In this document: positions 1 through 6,863 of the stretch, in pieces
How positions within the stretch are numbered: the first letter of the stretch is position 1
How the letters are laid out: each line of letters starts with the position of its first letter
From: Xanthobacteraceae bacterium
GTDB taxonomy: Bacteria; Pseudomonadota; Alphaproteobacteria; Rhizobiales; Xanthobacteraceae
DNA: 9,785 nt
Reading direction: 5' to 3'
Assembly (NCBI GenBank): GCA_030037105.1
Contig: JASHRY010000412.1
Span: 1 to 9,785 of the forward strand
The notes under the pieces: model-generated
Told to the model about the DNA's origin: nothing
The model's input: the letters and a program-made list of their open reading frames with translations, nothing else
Database searches by the model: none
Program-made: the position numbers and the translations under genes

Positions 1-302
1 TGCTGGGCACGATCGCGATGTTCCTCGGCTTCCTGACTTACATAACGCCACGTTCGAAGAACGCCTGGGCGCCGGTCGGGTTCTGGCTCTATGTCGTTGG
101 CGGCTCGATATTCGTCCTCGCTTTCCTCACCGCCGGCGCCGCCAGCGTTCCGCGCCGCTATGCCGTGCATCTGGCGAGCTGGCTGCCCTATGACCGCGTC
201 GGCTCGATCGGCGCCGCGCTGACGGTGGCGGGTGTCTTGATCTTGGTGGTGAGATACCTCGTTAGTGTTCCGTCGGCAGCGGCGGAGGAAGCGGGCGCTT
301 GA
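1..302 (+). CDS. Heme-copper oxidase subunit I, C-terminal fragment (b(o/a)3/type-B-like)
   Basis: This is the last 99 codons of a gene cut by the window edge (in frame from base 3, stop TGA at 300-302). The fragment has two or three hydrophobic helices and a loop reading SVPRRYAVHLASWLPYDRVG. I recognise this as the C-terminal helix region of type-B (ba3-like) cytochrome oxidase subunit I, the subunit that carries the heme/CuB site and reduces O2 in the inner membrane. The metal-ligand histidines lie upstream, outside the window, so the catalytic core cannot be checked. The stop overlaps the start of a SCO1 copper chaperone by one base (TGATG), which supports an oxidase and argues against an unrelated membrane protein. 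A relative within the heme-copper superfamily, such as an NO reductase-like subunit, cannot be excluded from this fragment alone. Confidence 0.75.
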   Translation, partial: LGTIAMFLGFLTYITPRSKNAWAPVGFWLYVVGGSIFVLAFLTAGAASVPRRYAVHLASWLPYDRVGSIGAALTVAGVLILVVRYLVSVPSAAAEEAGA

Positions 303-919
303 TGACTCGCGGCTTTCTCCCTCTGCTTGCGCTGGTCGTGGCGACGGGAGTGGCCGCGCTCGCTTGGGAGACTGAGGGATTTCGCGTCGTCACCAGCGCC
401 GGCGCGCGGCAACTCGACATCGAACGCAGCCCGCGGCCGCTGCCGGATGTACGCCTCTTCGATCAGGACGGCCATGCCTTCTCGCTCGGCGACTACAAGG
501 GCAGGCCGGTCCTGGTCGATTTCATCTATACACGCTGCCCAACAATATGCAGCGCGCTCGGCGACGATTTTCATCGCGTGATGGATTTGGCAAGCGGGTC
601 GGGATCAGGCCCGCAGATCGATCTCCTCAGCATCAGCTTCGATCCCGTCAATGACGACCGTGAAGCGTTGAAGCTCTACGGCGATCGCTATGGCGCGACG
701 GCCCCGCATTGGCGGATCGCGGCGCCGGCCGACGCCGCCGGCCTCGCGGCATTGCTGCAAAGCTTTGGCGTCGTGGTCATACCCGACGGCATGGGCGGCT
801 TCATTCACAACAGCGCCGTCTATCTGGTGGATGCACAGGGACGTCTCGCCCGCCTTCTTGATCCGGACGCGCCGCCGCAGGTTCTGGCGCAGCAGGCCGT
901 GAAGGCGTCCGTGCCATGA
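302..919 (+). CDS. SCO1/SenC/PrrC family copper chaperone
   Basis: Predicted membrane-anchored, thioredoxin-fold protein that delivers copper to, or keeps reduced, the CuA/CuB centre of a cytochrome oxidase on the periplasmic side. It has 205 residues. An N-terminal hydrophobic anchor lies at about 4-22, then comes the SCO fold. The copper/redox motif is Cys79-Pro-Thr-Ile-Cys83 (in FIYTRCPTICSAL) and the third copper ligand is His169 (in GGFIHNSAVYLVD). The SFDP motif at 112-115 is also typical. All three ligands are present, so the protein should be functional. I chose ATG at 302, which overlaps the upstream stop (TGATG); a TTG one codon earlier at 299 is possible. The end overlaps the next gene by four bases (ATGA), so the three genes are probably translationally coupled in one transcript. 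Confidence 0.93.
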   Translation: MTRGFLPLLALVVATGVAALAWETEGFRVVTSAGARQLDIERSPRPLPDVRLFDQDGHAFSLGDYKGRPVLVDFIYTRCPTICSALGDDFHRVMDLASGSGSGPQIDLLSISFDPVNDDREALKLYGDRYGATAPHWRIAAPADAAGLAALLQSFGVVVIPDGMGGFIHNSAVYLVDAQGRLARLLDPDAPPQVLAQQAVKASVP

Positions 920-1569
920 ATAACTATAGCCGACCGCTTCTCATCGTCGGAGCGTGGCTCATATTGTGGCTGCGGCCGCTGCGGATTGCGTTCGAGGGCG
1001 ACATGGCCGTGCATATGACGGTGCAGGTGCCGTTGCTGATCGGTCTCGGCCTGCTGCTCGCCGCCTCCGTCCGTGCGCATGAGCCGCGCTGGCTCGCCGA
1101 GGCCGACTGGCTCGGCATTCCCGGCATCGTGCTGGTTATCTTTGGCACCTCGTTCTGGATGCTGCCGCGCGCGCTCGACAGCGCCGTCGCCGACCCGTGG
1201 TTCGACGCCGTCAAGTTCTCGAGCTTGCCGCTTCTCGTCGGGCTGCCGCTGGGCTTGAGCTGGCGGCGGATGCCGCCGCTCGGCCGCGCGTTCATCTGGG
1301 CCAATTTCATTCCCAAGCTGGGCGCCATAGGCGGCCTCTATCTCGCGGCACCGACGCGGCTTTGCGCCTATTATCGGCTCGATCAGCAGGCCACCGCCGG
1401 CTGGTGCCTGATCGTTATCGCCATTGTCCTGGGCACGCTCTGGTTTATCGCCGCATTCGTCGGTTGGCCGCAGCAGCACGCGGCCGAACGGCCGCCAAGC
1501 CGCGACACCGGACCGAAGCAGGGCCAGCCCCTTCTGGCGCTTCCGCCGCCCTATGCGAGCAGCCGATGA
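916..1569 (+). CDS. Multi-pass membrane protein of the oxidase operon, function unknown (possible CtaG-like assembly factor)
   Basis: A 217-residue integral membrane protein with five or six hydrophobic segments, at about 5-23, 32-52, 66-84, 100-115, 126-147 and 162-184, ending in a Pro-rich polar tail. The start overlaps the SCO1 stop as ATGA (916-919), so it is very likely a real, co-translated gene. I do not recognise it as a named family. His33 in the second helix (AVHMTVQVPLL) and the FWMLPRALD segment at 80-88 recall the His-bearing helices of the caa3_CtaG family of copper/oxidase assembly factors, but this is resemblance, not identification. Position right after subunit I and SCO1 suggests a role in oxidase assembly or copper delivery in the inner membrane. 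A small accessory oxidase subunit is the main alternative. Confidence 0.72.
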   Translation: MNNYSRPLLIVGAWLILWLRPLRIAFEGDMAVHMTVQVPLLIGLGLLLAASVRAHEPRWLAEADWLGIPGIVLVIFGTSFWMLPRALDSAVADPWFDAVKFSSLPLLVGLPLGLSWRRMPPLGRAFIWANFIPKLGAIGGLYLAAPTRLCAYYRLDQQATAGWCLIVIAIVLGTLWFIAAFVGWPQQHAAERPPSRDTGPKQGQPLLALPPPYASSR

Positions 1570-1637
1570 GTCCGGCGCCGCCCTGTGCGCCTCACAAAGC
1601 CATGCATATTAAAAAGCGGGACAGCAAAGACGGCGAG

Positions 1638-1656
1638 CCGTGCCGGCCGCGCACGG
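1638..1656. repeat. Perfect 6-bp inverted repeat (CCGTGC/GCACGG) upstream of nsrR
   Basis: CCGTGC at 1638-1643 and GCACGG at 1651-1656 are exact reverse complements around a 7-base loop. It lies in the 151-base gap between the membrane-protein gene and nsrR. No T-run follows on either strand, so it is not a standard intrinsic terminator. It could be an operator or a weak transcript-end hairpin, or simply chance in GC-rich DNA. Confidence 0.35.
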
Positions 1657-1666
1657 TACTGCATAA

Positions 1667-1682
1667 GTCCCGATTCCGGGAC
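1667..1682. repeat. Perfect 6-bp inverted repeat (GTCCCG-ATTC-CGGGAC) upstream of nsrR
   Basis: GTCCCG at 1667-1672 and CGGGAC at 1677-1682 are exact reverse complements with a 4-base ATTC spacer. It sits about 38 bases before the nsrR start, where an autoregulatory operator or promoter element would be expected. It does not match the A/T-rich NsrR consensus known from enterobacteria, so the bound protein, if any, is unknown. Confidence 0.4.
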
Positions 1683-1720
1683 GGCATAGCGGCGACGAAA
1701 GCAACCACGCGGAGACGGCA

Positions 1721-2173
1721 ATGCGCCTGACACTGCATACAGATTATGCCTTGCGTGTCCTGATTCAGGTCGGGCTCAACGAGGGTAGACTGACGACGAT
1801 CAACGACATTGCGAAGAGCTTCAATATCTCAAAGCACCATTTGATGAAGGTCGTTAACGATCTCGGTCAGAAGGGTTACCTCGAGACGGTGCGCGGCCGT
1901 AACGGCGGCATCTGTCTCATGCGCAAACCGGGTGACATCAATATCGGCGAGGTGGTGCGTGACATCGAGGATCAACTTGACGTCATCGACTGCCTTCATC
2001 ATGCCGGCTATTGCCGCATCGAGCGCGCTTGCGTGTTGCGCGGCGTGTTGCACGAAGCGACCGACGCGTTCCTCGCCGTCTTGGACGCCCACACGCTCGC
2101 CGATCTGATCAAACCGCACAAGGCGCTGTCGCTATTGCTTTTCGACGGACGCATTCCCGAGCACGCGGCCTAA
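1721..2173 (+). CDS. nsrR: Rrf2-family transcriptional regulator, NsrR type (nitric oxide sensor)
   Basis: A 150-residue Rrf2 regulator. A winged helix-turn-helix fills roughly residues 1-65, with the recognition region IAKSFNISKHHLMKVVNDLG and wing motif VRGRNGGI. Three cysteines at 91, 98 and 104 (DCLHHAGYCRIERAC, C-x6-C-x5-C) match the Fe-S ligand pattern of NsrR, and the NISKHHLMKVVNDLG helix is characteristic of NsrR rather than IscR. Known NsrR proteins repress NO-detoxification or denitrification genes until NO attacks the cluster. A GGAG ribosome site at 1711-1714 supports the ATG at 1721. The nearest genes on the same strand are the oxidase/SCO set upstream. No clear NsrR box is visible in the window. 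NsrR is well supported as the family; the targets are inference. Confidence 0.9.
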   Translation: MRLTLHTDYALRVLIQVGLNEGRLTTINDIAKSFNISKHHLMKVVNDLGQKGYLETVRGRNGGICLMRKPGDINIGEVVRDIEDQLDVIDCLHHAGYCRIERACVLRGVLHEATDAFLAVLDAHTLADLIKPHKALSLLLFDGRIPEHAA

Positions 2174-2219
2174 AGCTGAAATTATCTCTAAAGATGTAGA
2201 TTGGTTGCTCATCGTTTTG

Positions 2220-2357
2220 GTTCCCGGCGGCATGACACTGCCGATGACCGGTCGCTTGCTCGGGCACGCGCAGGTTCAGACAACGCAGCGGCATGCGCAC
2301 CTGTTTGACGACTCGCTTCGTGCGGAGTTCGACCATGTCACCGGTCGCGGTTTGTGA
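2220..2357 (+). pseudogene. Tyrosine recombinase/phage integrase, C-terminal remnant
   Basis: In the frame ending with TGA at 2355-2357 the sequence reads GGMTLPMTGRLLGHAQVQTT, then QRHAHLFDDSLRAEFD. This is the C-terminal box of tyrosine recombinases (typically LPMIGRLLGH, QVQTTQRYAHL, then a DDPLR segment), including the conserved Gly-His of the LLGH motif. The catalytic tyrosine position (QRYAHL in active enzymes) is His here (codon CAT at 2292-2294). Recognisable similarity begins at about 2220; upstream the frame runs into the nsrR end and unrelated A/T-richer sequence, so the catalytic Arg boxes and the rest of the protein are missing. It is a dead fragment, the trace of a former mobile element inserted between the two blocks. 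No tRNA gene or attachment repeat is visible beside it. Confidence 0.72.
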
Positions 2358-2425
2358 CTGGTGCGGCCGCCGAGGAGGTGGCGGGCGAGATCGCGCCGCG
2401 GCCGTTGTTGCTGATCCGGGGCTGA
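2354..2425 (+). pseudogene. Possible short alpha/beta-hydrolase remnant
   Basis: One frame reads AAEEVAGEIAPRPLLLIRG and then stops (TGA 2423-2425). The IAPRPLLLI(H)G string is common just before the acid-residue loop of alpha/beta hydrolases, so this may be a second decayed gene scrap next to the integrase remnant. Only about 19 residues support it, the flanks show nothing further, and coincidence is a real possibility. The remainder of the gap up to 2528 holds only short GC hairpins, such as GGGGC 2418-2422 with GCCCC 2430-2434, and no gene I can support. Confidence 0.22.
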
Positions 2426-2528
2426 CGCCGCCCCCTGCGTGACGTGATGCGACCGGCCGTACACGACGATGCGGCCGAGCCGGACCTGCGAGTGAGCTGA
2501 CGACGGCGAGGCCAAGCCGCCCGCCGGC

Positions 2529-4799
2529 CTATCCGGCCAGCCTGAAATAGAGCAGCGGCAGCTTCACCGGCAGTTGCTCGATGCGATCCAACTGAATGAC
2601 ATTGGAGCGCCCGAATATGCGGTGCAGATAGGAGTCGCCGCCGGCGTCGAGGCCGACGCAGAACAGATCGATGCTCGCATGCCGGAGCGACAGTACGGCG
2701 CGGCGGGCGTCCTCGACGAGATAACGCCGGTCGGCGATGTCGATATCCGAGGGCTCGCCGTCGCTGACCAGAAGCAGAAGCTTGCGATAGGATTCACACG
2801 CGGCAAGATGACGACCGGCATGCCGCAGCGCCGCGCCCATGCGGGTCGAGTAGCGGCCAGTGACACCGGCAAGCCGGCGTTTGGCCAGCGGGCCCCAAAG
2901 CGTATCGAAGTCTTTGAGCCGATAATAATGCACGTCCTGGCGGGTGTCGGAGCAAAAAGCGTGGATGGCGAACGGATCACCCATGCCGTCCATGGCGTGG
3001 GCGAGAAGCGACGTTGCGTCGCGTTCGAGCTCGAGTACCGATCGGCCGGCGGCCTTGACGATGTCGTTGGTCGATTGTGAAGCATCGATCAGCACCAGCA
3101 CCGACAGATCGCGCCAGCGCCGCTCGAGCCGCGCATAGACGTTCGGGCTGGGGGTGAGGCCGGCGCGCAGATCGATCGCTGCGGCGATTGTTGCTTCGAG
3201 ATCGAGCCTGTCGCCCTCGCGCTGGCGTCGCACGCGCAACGGTCGGCTTACCTTGGCGGCCTGCACCAAGGCGTCGATGCGATAGGCGGTCTCCGGATAG
3301 TTTTCGAGAATGCCGTCGATCTGCTCGGCGCGGCCGTCGGCGGGATTGTATTCCGATACGGTGGTCCACTCGCCGCGATCGCGGCCGATCAGGTAATCCC
3401 ATTCCGGATAACGGGCGACGGGAATGCCGATTTCGGCTTCCTCTTCCGCAAATCGCGCCACATTTGCCGGGCCGTCGGTGCCGGTTTCACGTTCGCGATC
3501 CGCCGGCTCCGATTCGAGCTGCTCGAAGCGCACCGACTCATATAATGTCTCGCCCGCGGCGCCGGCCGCCGGCGGGAAGTCCCAAAGCCCTTGATGGTCG
3601 TCGCGATAGGCCGGCTCGACGACATAAGTACGCGGGTTGAACTGCACCCGCATCTGCCCGAGATCGTTGCCGAGAAGGCCGCCGATGCTGCGGCTGATCG
3701 TCGGATCCGTCCAGCGTACGCGCTCGGTCAGAAATAGGTCGCGGCCCTTGCTCACCCAGCCATGGGGATCGAAATAGTTCGGATCAAGCAACGCCCGCGC
3801 CAGTCGCGCCATCAATGCCGGCGCCGTGATCACACCGTTCGGCTCGGCGAGATGAAAGGGCAGCCAAAAGCGACGCAAGCCGGGAAAATGGCCGAGCGCC
3901 AGCTGCTCCACCCGGGCGTCCTCGATCAACGACACCAGAGCGACCTGCAGCGGCTTGAGGCTGCCGACCGCAAACTTGGGGCCCGTGAACTGCAAATGCG
4001 CCAAGACGTGAGCCAGTGCCGCGCGGAACAAATCCTTTCCGCTCTGCCCGCCGAAGCCGTGAAAGGACTGCGGGACGCGGATCACGCCGTTGCCGAAGCA
4101 AGCCCGCCGCGGCGTGTCGAATCCGGCCGGCGGCAACACGCGGACGGGCGGGGTCGTGCGCCACAGGGCGGCGACGAAGGCCTTGAGTTCGCGTTCGACG
4201 TCGGTGAAAGCGACGCTGTCGACGCCGTGCTGCATATCGTGCAGCGCCTGCGTGTCCAGCAAAGCGAAAAACTTCAGCCGCCGCTCGGGGTCGTTCTCGG
4301 CGGCGCGGATCCCGCCCAGCGCCCAGGCCTCGAACGAGCGAAGATCGAGGCTGTCGAGCACGCGTGCCGAGCGGTCCAGCAAAAGGCCAACGGATTCCGG
4401 CGCCAGCTTGGCGATCCGGCGGATCACGCGCAACCATTCCGCAAATGCCTGGCCGTCGGCAAGCCGCCGAGCCGCGTGCGGAGCCGCGACGAATAGCGCC
4501 AGCGTCGCGTCGTCGCCAGAGAGAGCGGCGAGGTCCAGGGCGGCTTCCGCCAGAACCGCGACCGCTTGCGATCCGGCGGCGGCAGCAACGGAAGGCGAGT
4601 TGCGAATATAGGCGATGGCCGCGCTCGATCCGACGCGTTCGGTGATCTCCCGGCATGCGGCGACCCAGTCGCACAGCTGCGCCGGCGGCAGGCTGGCGCG
4701 CGCCTGGCGCCACACCAGTTCAAGCGTCCCCGCGATCTCCGGCCGGTCGGCGAGAGACGCGATCAGGGATTGTCGCTGGTCGAGGGAACTTAGCGCCAT
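2529..4799 (-). CDS. VWA-domain protein of the CbbO/NorD family, partner of the AAA+ ATPase
   Basis: A 756-residue cytoplasmic protein. Residues 1-220 form a helical, Ala/Leu-rich N-terminal region. The middle (about 225-400) carries the family's SLIEDARVEQLALGHFPGLR segment, followed by an acidic linker and the YPEWDYLIGRDRGEW motif (464-478). The C-terminal von Willebrand A domain (about 566-750) has a complete metal-ion site: Asp572-Ala-Ser-Gln-Ser576, a Thr in GRYSTRMG near 652, and Asp680 in LVSDGEPSD. Known relatives work with their ATPase as Rubisco activases (CbbQO) or as NO-reductase maturation factors (NorQD), the VWA domain recruiting the client. It starts six bases after the ATPase stop, so the two are co-expressed. 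The client here is unknown: no Rubisco or NorBC gene is visible, and the neighbour is an amidase. The 756-residue length and intact site suggest a working gene. Confidence 0.9.
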   Translation of the reverse strand: MALSSLDQRQSLIASLADRPEIAGTLELVWRQARASLPPAQLCDWVAACREITERVGSSAAIAYIRNSPSVAAAAGSQAVAVLAEAALDLAALSGDDATLALFVAAPHAARRLADGQAFAEWLRVIRRIAKLAPESVGLLLDRSARVLDSLDLRSFEAWALGGIRAAENDPERRLKFFALLDTQALHDMQHGVDSVAFTDVERELKAFVAALWRTTPPVRVLPPAGFDTPRRACFGNGVIRVPQSFHGFGGQSGKDLFRAALAHVLAHLQFTGPKFAVGSLKPLQVALVSLIEDARVEQLALGHFPGLRRFWLPFHLAEPNGVITAPALMARLARALLDPNYFDPHGWVSKGRDLFLTERVRWTDPTISRSIGGLLGNDLGQMRVQFNPRTYVVEPAYRDDHQGLWDFPPAAGAAGETLYESVRFEQLESEPADRERETGTDGPANVARFAEEEAEIGIPVARYPEWDYLIGRDRGEWTTVSEYNPADGRAEQIDGILENYPETAYRIDALVQAAKVSRPLRVRRQREGDRLDLEATIAAAIDLRAGLTPSPNVYARLERRWRDLSVLVLIDASQSTNDIVKAAGRSVLELERDATSLLAHAMDGMGDPFAIHAFCSDTRQDVHYYRLKDFDTLWGPLAKRRLAGVTGRYSTRMGAALRHAGRHLAACESYRKLLLLVSDGEPSDIDIADRRYLVEDARRAVLSLRHASIDLFCVGLDAGGDSYLHRIFGRSNVIQLDRIEQLPVKLPLLYFRLAG

Positions 4800-4805
4800 A
4801 GACTT

Positions 4806-5603
4806 TTAGATGGAGGCAGCGATCGCCGCGGTCAGCGCGCCCCTGATATCGACATCGTCGGTAATCGGCAACACCAGCGCCACCTGGCAGGCGGCTTCAA
4901 CCGCCACGCCGTGAGCGATCAGGCGCCCGGCCTGTATCAACATCCGCGTCGAAGCGCCTTCGTCAAGCCCGTGACCTTTGAGATTGCGCGAGCGCTGACC
5001 GATGGCGACGAGCTTTTCAGCCGTTGCGCGCTCGATCTTGGCCTCGTGCGCCACGATCTCGGCTTCGATGTTCGCCGGCGGATATCCGAAGTCCATGGCG
5101 CCGAAGCGCTGTTTGGTCGATTCCTTGAGATCCTTGAGAACGCTCTGGTAGCCGGGATTGTAGGAAATCACCAACTGAAAGTCGGGATGAGCGCGCACCA
5201 ACTCGCCGCGTTTCTCCAGCGGGAGCACGCGGCGGTCGTCGGTGAGCGGATGGATCACCACCGTGGTGTCTTGGCGCGCCTCCACGATTTCATCGAGATA
5301 GCAGATGGCGCCATGGCGGACGGCGATGGTGAGCGGACCGTCGTGCCAAACCGTACCCTGGGCATCGAGCAGATAGCGCCCGACCAGATCGGAAGCGGTC
5401 ATGTCCTCGTGGCAGGCGACGGTTACGAGCGGGCGTTCAAGGCGCCACGCCATGTATTCGATAAACCGCGTCTTCCCGCAACCGGTCGGGCCCTTGAGCA
5501 TGATCGGCATGCGCTCGGCGTAGGCCGCGGCAAACAGGCGGACTTCGTCGCCGACGGCGTGATAATAGGGCTCCTCGCCGATCCTGAAGTCGTCAAGCTC
5601 CAT
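4806..5603 (-). CDS. MoxR-class AAA+ ATPase, CbbQ/NirQ/NorQ family
   Basis: A 265-residue AAA+ motor. Walker A is GPTGCGKT (38-45), Walker B is AICYLDEI (99-106), sensor 1 is Asn149 in [11 protein letters not shown], and the likely arginine finger is Arg166 in STKQRFG. The [16 protein letters not shown] block (64-79) and HDGPL are hallmarks of CbbQ/NorQ. The family forms hexameric rings that, with a VWA partner, remodel a client enzyme. All catalytic residues are present. The start ATG at 5603 gives the usual family length; no strong ribosome site precedes it. It follows amiE by 69 bases on the same strand and is followed six bases later by the VWA gene, so it looks like the tail of the ami operon. 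The family cannot be narrowed to CbbQ, NorQ or another branch without a tree, so no symbol is assigned. Confidence 0.93.
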   Translation of the reverse strand: MELDDFRIGEEPYYHAVGDEVRLFAAAYAERMPIMLKGPTGCGKTRFIEYMAWRLERPLVTVACHEDMTASDLVGRYLLDAQGTVWHDGPLTIAVRHGAICYLDEIVEARQDTTVVIHPLTDDRRVLPLEKRGELVRAHPDFQLVISYNPGYQSVLKDLKESTKQRFGAMDFGYPPANIEAEIVAHEAKIERATAEKLVAIGQRSRNLKGHGLDEGASTRMLIQAGRLIAHGVAVEAACQVALVLPITDDVDIRGALTAAIAASI

Positions 5604-5633
5604 TCTGAGCAGAACCTATCCCGCCAAAGTGCT

Positions 5634-5665
5634 GGCGCCCTCGATCCGCCGGGAACGAGGGCGCC
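5634..5665 (-). repeat. Perfect 10-bp inverted repeat between amiE and the AAA+ gene
   Basis: GGCGCCCTCG (5634-5643) and CGAGGGCGCC (5656-5665) are exact reverse complements around a 12-base loop, beginning 7 bases after the amiE stop in transcript order. In RNA it would form a very stable hairpin. There is no following U-run (the next transcript bases are AGCACTTTGG), so it is more likely a processing, stability or partial-attenuation hairpin that sets amiE above the ATPase/VWA pair than a full terminator. Confidence 0.6.
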
Positions 5666-5672
5666 GCCCGCA

Positions 5673-6713
5673 TCAGCGATGAGCCGTCACCTTCTGGTTT
5701 GGAATTCCCTCGATCGGGCATTCCTCGGTTCCCACGGTGGAGCGCGTCAATGCTTCGACCATCGTGCGCGTGCCTTCGGGATCGGTGATCCACTTCTTGT
5801 AGAAGTCGTACGGACAAATCGCCTCCCCGCGGACGTCCTCGCGCGAATTGATCTTGCCGGTGTAGCCGCGATGTACGAGTTTGAAAAGGTGGTTTTGCGC
5901 CTGCAGATTGCGCCGCGCGTCGCGTATCAGGGATTTCGAAAGCTGGGCGTACTGGATGCCCATATCTTCCTCGCCGCACTCGCCTAGCGTGCGACCGTCA
6001 AAGCCGATGATCGCCGAATGGCCGAAGTAGGAATAGACGCCGTCGAAGCCGGCGGCGTTGGCGACCGCGACATAGACGTTGTTCGCCCAGGCCATCGCCT
6101 TCGCCATTAACACTTGCTGTTCCTTGGCCGGATACATGTAGCCTTGGCAGCGGACGATAAGTTCGGCGCCCTTCATGGCGCAATCGCGCCAGATTTCCGG
6201 ATAATTGCCGTCGTCGCAGATGATCAGGCTGGTCTTGAGCCCTTTCGGACCGTCCGAAACATAGGTGCAGTTACCCGGATACCAACCCTCGATGGGGACC
6301 CAGGGCATGATCTTGCGATATTTTTGAACGATCTCGCCCTTGTCGTTCATCAGGATCAGCGTGTTGTAGGGTGCTTTTTTCGGGTGATCCTCGTGCCGTT
6401 CTCCGGTCAGCGAGAACACGCCCCAGACTTTGGCCTTGCGGCAGGCATCGGCAAAGATCTTGGTTTCCTCGCCGGGCACGGTCGCGGCGGTGTCGTACAT
6501 CTCCTTCGAGTCATACATGATCCCGTGCGTGCTGTACTCGGGGAAGACCACAAGGTCCATGCCGGGCAGGCCGACCTTCATGCCGACCACCATATCGGCT
6601 ATATTGCGCGCGTTGGCCAATACTTCCGCCTTGGTGTGAAGACGCGGCATTTTGTAATTGACGACGGCAACGCCGACCGTGTCATTGCTACTGCTGATAT
6701 CGCCGTGAAGCAT
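5673..6713 (-). CDS. amiE: Aliphatic amidase (acylamide amidohydrolase, EC 3.5.1.4)
   Basis: Hydrolyses short aliphatic amides such as acetamide and propionamide to carboxylate and ammonia in the cytoplasm, supplying carbon and nitrogen. The protein is a nitrilase-superfamily enzyme of 346 residues, the same length as P. aeruginosa AmiE, and much of it reads as near-identical (for example [39 protein letters not shown]). The catalytic set falls at the expected positions: Glu59, Lys134, Glu142 and Cys166. Ser7, Thr103 and Trp138, where substitutions alter substrate range in P. aeruginosa, are unchanged, so ordinary short-amide specificity is expected. The ATG at 6713 is chosen because it restores the [21 protein letters not shown]-terminus and has an AGGAGG ribosome site just upstream; a 36-residue in-frame extension to 6821 would begin inside the terminator T-run region and is rejected. 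Expression is expected to depend on AmiR antitermination in the leader. Confidence 0.97.
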   Translation of the reverse strand: MLHGDISSSNDTVGVAVVNYKMPRLHTKAEVLANARNIADMVVGMKVGLPGMDLVVFPEYSTHGIMYDSKEMYDTAATVPGEETKIFADACRKAKVWGVFSLTGERHEDHPKKAPYNTLILMNDKGEIVQKYRKIMPWVPIEGWYPGNCTYVSDGPKGLKTSLIICDDGNYPEIWRDCAMKGAELIVRCQGYMYPAKEQQVLMAKAMAWANNVYVAVANAAGFDGVYSYFGHSAIIGFDGRTLGECGEEDMGIQYAQLSKSLIRDARRNLQAQNHLFKLVHRGYTGKINSREDVRGEAICPYDFYKKWITDPEGTRTMVEALTRSTVGTEECPIEGIPNQKVTAHR

Positions 6714-6819
6714 GTCGACCTCCTGCTCGATCTGTAGCGCGAGCGACGCCCTGACGCGGCGCGCTGCGCCGGGTGGGCTCGTGCTGTTTGCCTGCTGAGA
6801 TGACTGTGCGGCTAAGGAC

Positions 6820-6863
6820 AAAAAACGCCCGCTTCGCCCACAGTGGTGGTCGCAGCAGGGCGT
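6820..6863 (-). terminator. Intrinsic terminator in the amiE leader (attenuator)
   Basis: In transcript order the 5' arm ACGCCC-T-GCT (6863-6854, one bulged T) pairs with the 3' arm AGCGGGCGT (6833-6825), nine base pairs. Inside it a further CCAC/GTGG stem (6849-6846 with 6841-6838) extends the hairpin. Six Ts follow (6825-6820). It lies about 107 bases before the amiE start, so transcripts from amiCR would stop here unless antiterminated. The 5' arm shares bases 6863-6856 with the loop end and 3' arm of the upstream ANTAR stem-loop, so the two cannot form together. Confidence 0.8.

Noticed and set aside
2190..2202. AAGATGTAGATT after nsrR as an NsrR box
   Set aside because: Only one half-site resembles the consensus, it lies downstream of nsrR with no gene after it on that strand, and the second half is poor.
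2339..2363. CACCGGTC/GACTGGTG hairpin as a terminator for nsrR
   Set aside because: The 8-bp stem contains a G-T pair, no T-run follows on either strand, and it overlaps the integrase remnant, so a terminator call is not supported.
2276..2515. 79-codon frame on the - strand between nsrR and the VWA gene
   Set aside because: No family resemblance, and it lies antisense to the integrase remnant, which gives a clear reading on the other strand.
3762..4496. 244-codon open frame on the + strand opposite the VWA gene
   Set aside because: Antisense shadow with low-complexity Arg/Ala composition; the - strand carries intact family motifs throughout.
4911..5987. 358-codon open frame on the + strand opposite the AAA+ gene and the amiE end
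   Set aside because: It lies antisense to two genes with full family motifs, has no recognisable domain, and crosses their junction. Long antisense frames are common in GC-rich DNA.
6714..6821. N-terminal extension of AmiE to the ATG at 6821
   Set aside because: The extension is unlike any amidase, begins in the terminator T-run region, and the shorter start has a strong AGGAGG site and restores the exact family length.
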